DNA from: Polydactylus sextarius
Taxonomy: Eukaryota; Chordata; Actinopteri; Polynemidae
Assembly: GCA_016801845.1 (NCBI GenBank)
Contig: CM028915.1
Coordinates: 12,514,501 to 12,578,500, forward strand
DNA length: 64,000 nucleotides
Direction of reading: 5' to 3'
Of the stretch, positions 1 to 10,508 are shown one piece after another. The translations under genes and the position numbers were made by a program. The number at the start of each line of letters is the position of its first letter. Position 1 is the first letter of the stretch. The notes beneath the pieces are model-generated. The model did no database searches, was not told the origin of the DNA, and saw only the letters and a program-made list of their open reading frames with translations.

Positions 1-40
1 TCCTCCTCTGGTCGAGTGTTTGGCTCTGGTCTCTCTGCAG

Positions 41-109
41 AGGGCTGTGATGGATCTGACAGAGGCAGCAGCAATTAGCCAGCAATTCACAAAGCCTCAG
101 CTGCAAAAG
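41..109 (+). other. Possible exon, 69 bases, plus strand
   Basis: A good acceptor (tctctctgcag) and donor (aaag|gtaaat) bracket 69 bases that are open in one frame (RAVMDLTEAAAISQQF then TKPQLQK). A 23-codon open frame is easily chance, and no family is recognised. Confidence 0.2.
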
Positions 110-1206
110 GTAAATTAATTGGACAGACATTATGACAAGGAATCAATTTGTTCAGACTGGGGGCAATCTTCAAACTGGGCTTAGCCATTTGTCTGTTTTT
201 GTGCCACTAGGAGAGTTACAGTGAGACGGTGCTGATTTCACTTGAAATTGTTTGATGTCGTTGTTTGAAAGCTTAGTGTATCCTAGATAACTTCAGAGAG
301 CAAACACTAAAGTAAACATCCCCAAAACAAAAGTGTGCAACTGCAGTGTGTAGCTGTTTGCTTTAAAGTAGAACATGTTCGTCTCATTTTCCATAGCTAT
401 TTTTATGCTTTGTTAGACAACATATGGTGGAGATTGAGCGCACACATGGAAAAGAAGTGAAACATTAACCACATTTGAACCCAACCATGATCACATAATG
501 TTATGGTGCATACATCAGTCTGCCAACAGGACATCCCAGTGGTATGTGCCTTCAACTCAAATATGAATAACTTAGTGTCTTGACTTAATAAAGTGAGGCG
601 TGTGTTTGGTTTCGCCATGTCAGGACCAAGTGATAAACAGTTAATAACACAGATATGCCCCATGTGTCATGAGGACGTGTGTGTAAGGAAGGGTGTGGTG
701 TGTGTGTGTGTGTGTAGCGACCTTGACCAACCAACAGGCAGTAAGTCACAGCTGTGAGCTGATGGATTGTACAGAGCTCTTCATCCCAGCTGATATGAGA
801 ACAGAGGACAAGCGCGCACACACACACACAAACACACATAAGCAGTTTACAACCACCATATGTTTCAAAATATATCTGATAGCAAAAATGTTAGAGTCAA
901 CAAAATGCCACTTTAGTGTTTTACAGAACAACTGCAAATATATATAATAAACAATATCTTGTCAGGTGAAATGTGCTGCTCATACACACAATGACTATGA
1001 TGAATCAAAGATGAAGAAGAATCTGCTTAAGGATGTGAAGATATCTCACTTTTGTCCTTGCAGATGTCCGTGTTGTAATATCAGTTACAAAGAGACAAAA
1101 TAGAACTCAGCTCAACTTCCGCATCAAGTTTAGACTCAAGACGAACAAACACTTGATCTGCATAAACGTTTATCATGTAATAAATTTAACCCAAATTTAA
1201 CCTAAG
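110..1206. other. Noncoding stretch downstream of sema6d
   Basis: No gene seen. Short TG (699-715) and CA (820-836) runs. Several short frames are microsatellite artefacts. Confidence 0.6.
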
Positions 1207-1290
1207 AGGTGGCATCCACATACGTGGACATCACATTATGCTTAACAGGAGGTCTGATGTCCACATATGTGGACACTTACACTGCCACCT
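1206..1290. repeat. Inverted repeat with two CCACATAyGTGG palindromes
   Basis: Left arm AGGTGGCA then CCACATACGTGG (1207-1230); right arm CCACATATGTGG then TGCCACCT (1261-1290). The arms are inverted copies with a few differences, and each also holds its own 12-bp near-palindrome. It abuts the hAT-like MITE at 1295. It may be the end of another non-autonomous transposon. Confidence 0.5.
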
Positions 1291-1294
1291 AGAT

Positions 1295-1412
1295 CAGTGA
1301 TTCCCAACCTGTGTGCCGCAGGACACTATTGTGCCATGAGAGATAATCAGGTGTGCTCTGGAAATGATCCAATTTTACTTCAAAATGGCTCAGTAAAGTT
1401 TGGGAAACACTG
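1295..1412. mobile_element. hAT-type MITE, 118 bp
   Basis: Ends are inverted: CAGTGATTCCCAACC at the left and TTTGGGAAACACTG at the right pair with one mismatch near the tip. The flanks are 8-bp near-duplicates, acctagat (1287-1294) and atctagat (1413-1420), one mismatch. An 8-bp target duplication and CAGTG-type ends are typical of hAT non-autonomous elements. No transposase inside. Confidence 0.7.
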
Positions 1413-1681
1413 ATCTAGATGATGCTTAGTCCCAATAAGTCCAAATATCAACAAGAAATTATAAAATACATTGGATCTTAGGAGGTTGAGCATCTGTGTC
1501 AATCTGGGCTCTTTTTTGCACAAAAAACAAAAAAAAAATGTTGGCGTAGTCGCCTCTTCAGTGATGATGATTTGTTGTGCTCAAATGTCCAAGTACAGTG
1601 GTGAAAAAATATTGATACAAAAATATAAAGGTGGATAATATTTACAAAATATGCAAAATACCAGTGAGGAAGTACAATATT

Positions 1682-1701
1682 TATATATATATATATATAT
1701 A
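1682..1701. repeat. (TA)10 microsatellite
   Basis: Uninterrupted TA array of 20 bases in intergenic sequence. Confidence 0.9.
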
Positions 1702-1913
1702 AAAACTACTCACAAACTTGTACTTGTACACAGTACTTGGATTACTGGTGATCTCCCTGTCCCTTGACATGAAGGCAACTCACCTTCTACAGGCCTCCAC
1801 TCCTCCCACAATCATAAAAATCCACTAATAATCTGAAATCTGAAAAACAGTTCATGACCTTCGTTCAGTTCTTCATTAACGAAGCCAAACCAATAAAAAT
1901 CAACAAATATAAA

Positions 1914-1936
1914 AACAAACAAACAAACAAACAAAA
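1914..1936. repeat. (AAAC)n microsatellite
   Basis: About five AAAC units, just upstream of the promoter-like cluster at 1952-2065. Confidence 0.85.
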
Positions 1937-1951
1937 ACTACACAATGACAC

Positions 1952-2065
1952 TGACGTCACTGGTCGGGGCCATGCCAATGTTGTTGTTATAAACACGCCA
2001 ACCACGTGCGCAATGTTTGAATGAACAAGACGGGAGATGATGAAGGTGAATACTGGAGCGGAGTG
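1952..2065 (+). promoter_or_regulatory. Promoter-like motif cluster with possible first exon
   Basis: In order on the plus strand: CRE TGACGTCA (1952-1959), CCAAT (1975-1979), a TATAA-like ttataaac (1988-1995), E-box CACGTG (2003-2008), then ATG at 2021 with 15 open codons (MNKTGDDEGEYWSGV) and a strong donor gtgagt directly after 2065. CpG dinucleotides are locally dense compared with the flanks. No second exon or known product was recognised. A short upstream ATG (2013) overlaps the start, and the -3 base is T, so the start context is weak. Confidence 0.35.
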
Positions 2066-5000
2066 GTGAGTAAAATAACAGCTGGTTTATGGAAAATTAG
2101 GTGATTATGTTTGTATGCACCAATGACGACCTATGATGAAAGAGTTAATTATTAGTTAAATACAGAATGAGCAGTGTGTTGAGTGGCAACGTTCAGTGTG
2201 TTTGTGCGTGTGTGTGCGTTTGCATGCGACCCGTAATCGATGACAAGGCTACTCCCTCACAATCTGATTTATTATTCAAACTTATTGTTAAACTGTTAAT
2301 ACTGATATATAAACCAGTAAATGGTTGTGCCTTCGTTTGGGCAGAATGTGCTGTGTCAGAGCAGCTTGCAATGACATTTCTGATTATGGAAAAAGGGAAG
2401 AATAACACTTCTTGTTTGTGACTGGACACAGTCCAAGTCAATCAATAATGTTTTGACTGTCAGGCCATCATATATACCTGCTCATGACAAATACACTTCT
2501 GTCTTTTTAGAGTATCTCTGCCTTTCAAGCTTTATAAATACAAACATCCATTCTTCAGCCCATTGCTAATAGGTAAATAATATTGGCTCGGCTGTCTCTT
2601 AGAGTCAGAATTTAATCCTTTTATCTGAAACTCTCGCAGGAAAGGTATGGTAAAAAAAGTTTATTATTACTATTTATCATATAATGGGAGGCTTAGTAAT
2701 TTGTTGTTAAATGGTTCTCTGTAATAATGCTGACAGCTGCTACCAACTGCTTAGCCAGCTTCTTCTCACATTTCTTAGTGCTGCAGTACTTTGCAGGATT
2801 TTCTAAAAACTATTCCTCTGGGGAGTAGAGAGACTGCTTTCAGTGGCCACATCTGTGGTTCAGTAAGATATCCTTTTTTTTTTCATATCAGAACTGCAGT
2901 TTAGGATGACAGCCACCGCTACACAGTGCTACGTCTGCTTACTCACACAGAATGCTAGGCTGATACCACAGCGAAGCTGTAATGTGTAAAGATACGGGAG
3001 GTGGCTCATCTGGTGTAGGGGACCTGCTTACACAAGCTTGTAGTTCAAGAAAACTGTCACCTGTCTTGGGAATATATTAAAAAAAAAAAAAGAACATGCC
3101 CAGAAACTGAACTAGAGAGCTCACTTTATTTGGTATCTGTGGTAGAAAGTAAAACTATTCCCTATATGCATACATATACATATTTAAAAGAATGTATAAT
3201 AATAAAATGATGAGTGTATCATCGTTTGAAGACATCCATAATTCTCTTTGTGGAGATGATACTATTTTCCTTTCTATTTAAATATTTACTCACAGTGGCA
3301 GCAAACTGCATGTGAGTGAGCGTGGATGATCATATGATCTTCACTTTATTGTCATGTACATTTATAGCTATTCGTCTACACTATGTCTTTGTCTTTGTGT
3401 TTTCACTTGCTATAGAATCACATCGATCTACTCAGGTTCACTCTGCACACCTCGAGATTCTTTGAGCGGAAAAACATCAAGTGACCTTCCTGCTCTTCTC
3501 CACACATTAAAGTCAGCGTGGTCCTGTGGGCGTGTTTCAGCACAACCTCGGTCCTCAGTCCGACGCTGACTCTGCTCGACTGTGTCAGAGCCAAAGATGT
3601 TACACAAGCACCCGTTCTTCCCACGTACTGTAATATTTTTCTCACCCCTGCTGCCGTTTTAATGCTCAGAGCTGGTAAAGTGCTGGTCTCTTCCATTAGC
3701 TATAATTCCTTCCAAATGTGTGCAGTGACACCGAAGACACATTTGCATTTGTATTAATGTTAACTAAAAAGATTTCAATCCTCTGGATAATAACGGTCCA
3801 AGAAAAAAAAATAAAAAGAACGAAAGATGCAATTGTTAGGATGCTGTGCTTTGGGTTTATATTACAAGCAAACTGGACGACTTACAAATTGTTTAAAATC
3901 TGGTTTCTACGCTACAGACGCTTGGATAAACTTTCTTTAGTATCTATCCATCTCAGTGTCAAGGCTGTCAAGGACAGATAGAAAATAGAAATAGCTTGGT
4001 GAGATATAGAGCAGTGATTATCATAGCAAACCCTTCACTTTTTCCATTAGGTCCAGACTAATGTGGATGTCTGAAACATAAACCAGACGAACTATTCAGA
4101 CATTTGTTTGCAGGTCTTATGAGGTCAGATTTTCTTCTCTTCGAGCTTGTAAATGTCTGCGTTGGTATTGAGACTGCTGGGCATTCGTGTTTTACACTTA
4201 AACTAAAATAAAAGTTGAATTAGTGGAAGTTAGCAACACGGTTTTGATTAACTGGCTGAGCTGCACCGTCTCTTCATTTTTAAGGGGTAACTTGTGATCT
4301 GTAAAACATGTTCTCAAATCCCTCTGCAGCCTTCAGTCAAGATGTTCTTGTTTTCAGGATATAGCCGCTGAAAGAGAGGCGCGATCACACTCACAGAGAA
4401 ACATGCTCCTGCTTACTTTTGTGTTGGACAAGCCCAGACAATCTTGTCTGACACTAGCTATCGGCAGCCATCAGGCGCCACGTCCTTCCTTTTAAAGTCC
4501 TGGTTGAATGACCAGCATGTGAAATGGACGGGTGATGTCTATCTTTGATGGGAACCTGGTATGTTTTCTTTTGCATATGGGGGTGTATGAAGTTTTTTCA
4601 TTGTTTCATATATGTTGTCGCAGAAGCCACTTCATCAGCCATATATTATGGGGGAAACTTGTTTTATTTCCAAACTCCTCTCTTCGTTAGCGTCTCCTCT
4701 CCTCAATTGCTGTCTCACAGGGAGACGACTAAAGAGTAAACAGTCATGAATCTCTGTTGCTGATGACATGCTCATTAATTTTCCACACTGGTGACAACTT
4801 TTTATTTTTTTTCAACTCTGACGCACCAGTGAAGCAACAGAAGGGCTGCACTGAATGAATATACAGAGAAAGATTATATAAGATAAAGAGAAACGAAAGG
4901 ACTAAAATAAAGTTGTCGAAGCGCGGCAAGAAAAAAAAAAAGAGAAGAAAAAGATGAAGTTGTGCTCATAAATGAAGTAAGTCCTTTACACAGGGTGTAA

Positions 5001-5785
5001 AAAGCAAAAGAAGATGCCAAAGATTATTCCCTCATTCAGAGTGGATGGATGAAACCCCCGTCAGCAAATTAACAAGTACGTGGAAGCTTTCACACGTGCT
5101 TGTTTTCACTCCTGTCCCCTGTCACATTGGCCTGAGACGGTGGGAGGGAGGTGAGACTTTCAACACGCTACTCTTTTGACCTCCTCCTCTCACATTTTGA
5201 TGACTGCAGGGACACTGGTACAAGTTCTGGGTTGACGACCATGATTGAAATTCTAACAATAAAAGATGTGAACATGCGTGGACACCACCTATCAGTGCAT
5301 CAGCTAGATTTTGAACTGTGTTTACAAGCAGTATATTTGAAATGTATCTTGTATTTAAAAAAATGGCTTCAGATTGTATGAGCGAACAGTAAATCACGTA
5401 ACTGTCTAATATGAAAACAAAGACTTTATGATGCCAATTTGAAATAGGAATGTAAAATCATTTTGATATAAAACAGTTATTGGAAAAAGCACGCTGTGAA
5501 ATAAAAAGACTCCAGAGAAAAAAATGATTGAAATAAAAGCTAGAAAGTGAAATGCAAATGACCTGCAGTAAACTCTTATTGTTAAAAGAGACAGGAAGAA
5601 ATAAAGCTAACTCTGTGTTTTAAATTTACTGGATGTTTTGTTTACTCATTTAAACTTTTAACATTTTGCCCACAGAGAACATCCTCGCTCAGTGATATAA
5701 ACCGATTACTCTCGGCCAATGTGAAGCTGACGATGTGCTCGAAATGACCACATCTGCAGGCAACAATGTTTATAGCTGTTCTGGT

Positions 5786-5817
5786 TTTTTGCCCCACTTT
5801 TAAATGTGGGGCAAAAA
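5786..5817. repeat. Perfect 12-bp inverted repeat (hairpin)
   Basis: TTTTTGCCCCAC (5786-5797) and GTGGGGCAAAAA (5806-5817) are exact reverse complements around an 8-base AT spacer that can extend the stem. No gene or terminator context explains it. Confidence 0.7.
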
Positions 5818-8682
5818 TGCAGCCATGATAGAGAACAGGCAAGACATGGTAATTACTTAAATGGAGATAATTTTGGACATTAGCTTTTCAAAGGCTGCCC
5901 TTGGTTGTACCAAACAAAAGAGATAAAACTAATTGTGTGGACAAACCAACAGAAAGGTTTTCTGGCCTTTGTTCAGAAGTGCTGCGGGAGGTGAATGTGG
6001 GATTGTTTACGCAGGAAAGACTGGGCATGGTCACCCCAGGGTAGAGTGAGTTGGAATGATGGAACGAAGCTTCAGGCTCTATTTGACCATCCTGAAGCTG
6101 AAGCTGAATACTGACACTATTTGTTTCTGCCATATTTAGGGCTAAACATGTGGAGGCAGAAGAAACAAGACTTCTCAGTAGAAACAACTACAGGAAATGT
6201 ACCTTAGCGTTTCCACGAAAGTGCAAGTCTTTGTTTTGTGCTGTTTCTCTTTGACAGTCAGGCTGACTTCAGATTGACAGTTTCGTAATCGCTGCCATTC
6301 CCACAAAATCAGATCCACATTCACTTTCATTGAAGAAGCTTACAGCACAGAAAACAGTCTGGCTGTGGTGCTGGTTTATAGCTTTGAAAGGGTGTTGTTT
6401 GTACTCAAACAAACTGATTAGTCTGTCCCGTGTAAAATTAACAACATATGCTAAACCATGAATCAAGTGACATTTCCCGTTTATATCTTCGTTTCTCCAG
6501 TTTCAACTTTGGGCTCCTCACAGAATTGGAATTGCAACTCCCATAAATTCTGACTTTTCAGTTTTCCACTAAATTAGCATCACGTTTTCCTGCTACTCGC
6601 TGCACTTACACTTTTGGACGACAGCTATATCACTCTAAAGCCTGTTGCAGATACAACTCACTGTTTGTTCCGCCCTATATATACACATATGGTGTTCTAA
6701 AAGAACCAATGGTAGCTCTGAACCGTGGCTATGAAAATAACAAGCAAGTTTACAGAAAATATGAAATTCCCTGTTATGAAAATAATTGGATATAGCTACA
6801 TCGTCGTTGTTATTTTCACCCGTCGTGAAGTGGCAGACAGGAATTTGAAACCAGGTCACAGATTATTGTGGTATAAACTTGATTGGCATCTTCTCTCAAC
6901 ACCCTCATCTTTGGAGGGTGTTTTCTCCTGGCCACTGTTACTAAGTTTCTTCACACAAACACAGTTTCACAGGATTATCCTTTCACTCCTAGCAATATCA
7001 GCCAGTTAGAGCTTTATGCTTTTCCTGCATCTTGTGCATGTGAGTTTGACTTTTCTCATTTGCTGGCGTGTCTTTTTTTCAGTTATTGCTACTTCTTTTT
7101 TGGTCTTTATGCTCTGAAACATATTGAACACATGGGTCAGTGTGTGCACATCCAAATGCACATATGACAGGCAGATGAGGAGCACACTTCAATCCCAACT
7201 GCCTGAATTCCCCTCCAACATCACCCATGGGCTTTGTTTTGATCCCCTTGCCAGTCATTCTCCATAGCTACCTCTTAAGCCCCATGCATACTGTACTGTA
7301 TGTCTGTGCACAGGGGCCACAGGGAGCCACGCACAGTGCCCCCTTAAGCTCTTTGTGCTCCAAATTTACACAGTCTTGCCCTTATTCCCACTGCCAATTT
7401 CTCCCCTGCCTGTTCATCAGTGTATGCAGTGCAGAGCTTATAACGGCGGAACAAGCCTTGGCTCTCTTCCCTGTTCTCTCTGCCATCAGAAGTCTCAGAG
7501 GTACACTCCTCTTGCTGCCAAAGGCTTTTTTTCCTTTCAAAGCGCGAGAGACAGTTGCTCTCGCCCTCGTTCCTGTGAATCCTCACTGAGAATCTTCTCT
7601 TGGATTCTTCTCAGGTTCTGAGAAGTTAGAGCTGAATGATGCATGTTTTTTTTTTTTTTTTTAACGATAGCTGAAATCATACAAGAATAGGCTGTTATCA
7701 CCGTGACCACGTTTCAGTGCATCTTTCTTTTTCAGTAAGCCATTATATCACCCTCAGACCCTCTCAAGGAAATTTTAATGGATTTCTTATTAAAATTCAT
7801 GGAACAAATACAAGTTTATTTCTGATGGAGATCTAAAAATGACACATTTTGAATATTTTATGAATGTAGGTATTATATTTCTCAGAAAGAAGCATAAAGG
7901 TACACTTACATAATCATAGGCAGGACACTGAAGTCTGTTCAAATTACTCAGTTACTCAGTGAATGTGAATACTATCTTATTTGAAATCACACCAAATTTT
8001 AATCTCCTTGGTTTCACATCTATCACAATACTTTGCCAGGCTCCGTGACTTGATAACAGCACGGTAGCCGGTTTCATTGTTTACAGCTTTTCAGGTCTCT
8101 GCACTTCACAACAAGGCCACCCAAATGCCTCAAAGGTATATTTAGTGCAGCTTAAGTGCTTGAGATGTGTTAATGTTCTCCCTACAAGGGTAAAAAAAAG
8201 TCTCCAGTGTGTTTTTATGTATTCGACATGGCAATAACGTCTGTTCTGCACAGAATTCTGGCTATCATCCAAATTACTGCAAGACCTAATCAGCTTAATA
8301 TGAAGTGTAGCTGTTATTGTTCACTGCACAAGACATAAAGTACGGTGTGAAAGACTGTTGCTGGCCATTACACCACAGAGATCTGCAGCAAAGTGCAGAT
8401 TACCACTGTGATGCTTTATGTCCATCAGTGTTTTTTGTTAAACCATTATATTCAGCACTTAACAGCAAACTGTGACAAAGGTTCAGAATTGTATACCATT
8501 ATAATATTTAACAAAAGTGCATATACAGTGACAAACTAATCCAGTATTTTTTGTTACACTTTAGTTTACAGTGAAGAGTAGCCTGCCTGGACCAGTTTAT
8601 AATAATAAGCTCTGCGTCTCCTCTGGAAGATTGTTTTTCCTTAGAGTCCAGGATTAGAGACATTCATAGAAGGAAATACTGT

Positions 8683-8683
<1 letters not shown>

Positions 8684-8718
<35 letters not shown>
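8684..8718. repeat. (AC)17 microsatellite
   Basis: Uninterrupted AC array of 35 bases. Confidence 0.95.
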
Positions 8719-8719
<1 letters not shown>

Positions 8720-9266
8720 CTTAACACAGCAGTGACAGAGGAAAGCTCATGTACAGGCAAAATACAAGACACACTGTCTAACGCAGTGATGGTAATTTAT
8801 TCATAGAAATAAATAATGTGAAAAACATAAGATTAAACTGTTTTGACACATTTGGTTTTTCAGCTGATGTTGTTTGTAAATAAACACAAACAATTATAGG
8901 TTTTCATGTTTAATTATTCTTTGCATTTTATGTGTAATGAAATAAACTGGGACCAAATATTTTGTAAGATCATTTTACATGTCTAATTTCCTTCATGAAT
9001 CTGAAAATATAATGATCTGGTTCACGCTGTCAGGACTCATCTGGTAGAGAAATACTGCGTCATTTATTTATTCATTAGCTTGAAAGTAATCAAATTTTAA
9101 TAGTCTGGCAATATTAGAATTATATTATGAAATATCTACCACGTGTGAATTTGTCATGGTTGATTGCAAACTCCTCTTAGGTTTCTCAAACCCGGAAAAA
9201 TTACAGAGGACTTGACCTCGGTGTCCTCAGTGGTAACTACAGAGCAGTGCACTGCACCGACATAAC

Positions 9267-9267
<1 letters not shown>

Positions 9268-9323
<56 letters not shown>
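9268..9323. repeat. (AC)28 microsatellite
   Basis: Uninterrupted AC dinucleotide array of 56 bases in the region downstream of sema6d. Confidence 0.95.
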
Positions 9324-9325
<2 letters not shown>

Positions 9326-10288
9326 CTGCAAAGCAGACTCAAACAAGAACAGACGCAATGAAACTCACGTGTACTTATTCCATGACGTGTTAACTACAGA
9401 CCAACCAACATGGAGAATGGTCATTAAGGGGCTTGTTGACCCCCATTAGTGACTCATAGGGAGCCACATTAATTCACATGGGACACATTATTCTGGAGTG
9501 TGTTAATGTGTGTGTCTGTCTGCCTCCCTGTCTCTATTTTGACTGTATTTATGTCCGTGCAGGCTTTTATTTTTCATTTGGCAGATAATTATCTCTTCCG
9601 TTTGTTTATTTATCTATTTTTATTTTAGCCTTTGTGTCACTTTCTCTTGCGTACCTGCAGCAACCATTTCATTTTCTGAAATGCATGAAAAATAAATTAA
9701 ACTAAAACTAGGATGTGTGCCATTAATAGCAGAGACGGATGCAGACAGTATCAGTGTGGGGATAATGATAGCTGGATGGGACGGTGAGGATTAGCACATG
9801 GCTAAGCTTGTTGTGACCACAGATTGTGGGCCACTAGAAATGAGCACTGCCAGACCACAGCATGCAGAGTGGATTAGACGTGTGTAGGGCAGGTGGGGCT
9901 CAGGGGCCGGATGGCGGCATGAATGACTAGATGGTTAACTTAAAGGCTGGCCAGAGGGTTCAATAGCTCACTTGCTGACTGGTTAGCTGGTCTGCTGGGT
10001 GAACACTGGGCACCTGATTTATAGGAAATTTGGCAGGCTGCCCTCCAAAGCAGTCACTGGCAGAGAAAAGAGCCACTAAGCTCTTGGATCGACAGGTCAT
10101 AATGTCAGGTCATGTGCCAGAGTGGCGGCTAGTGATTTAAACTGCTAAGATTCGCAGCATTGAGTATTTCCACAGCAACTGGTAATCAAAGAGCAGTTCA
10201 TTTACTTCTGTATTACTAGATGCATTAATGTGTTAGTGCATGTCAGGCTACACTGAGTAAAGAGCCTGTACAGTGGAGTGAATCTACA

Positions 10289-10508
10289 TTAAAGGGCCCG
10301 TGTGTGGGATTTGATGAGCTGAATTGGCAAAAATCCAGTATGACATTCATAATTACGTTTTCATTAGTCTATAATCAACATGTTTTTATGTTGTCTAAGG
10401 GCAACTGTTGATTTCCCAAGGGGGTAAAATGCAAACGAGGGATATTGAAGTTTGCAATCTGTAACGTCACCATTAGGGGTCACCAAGTCCAATACATTGA
10501 ACCTTTAA
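10289..10508. mobile_element. TTAA-bounded MITE, about 220 bp, degraded
   Basis: Starts TTAAAGGGCCCGTGTGTGGG and ends ACATTGAACCTTTAA, so TTAAAGG and CCTTTAA form inverted termini with TTAA at each edge, the insertion preference of piggyBac-like elements. The internal words (gtgtgggattt near the left end, gcaatctgtaac near the right) resemble a very common percomorph-fish MITE from memory. No coding capacity. Confidence 0.65.

Larger units (their letters stand above)
1421..1951. other. Noncoding stretch with short tandem repeats
   Basis: AT-rich, with the TA and AAAC microsatellites. Nothing coding. Confidence 0.6.
2066..10288. other. Intergenic DNA, no provable gene
   Basis: I found no exon with recognisable protein similarity on either strand. 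Holds the 5786-5817 hairpin, a T17 run (7646-7662) and the AC arrays near 8700 and 9300. The 120-codon frame at 7227-7589 shows no domain. Confidence 0.55.

Noticed and set aside
7227..7589. 120-codon plus-strand open frame
   Set aside because: No recognisable domain, composition typical of chance, overlapping open frames on both strands, and no splice or promoter context.
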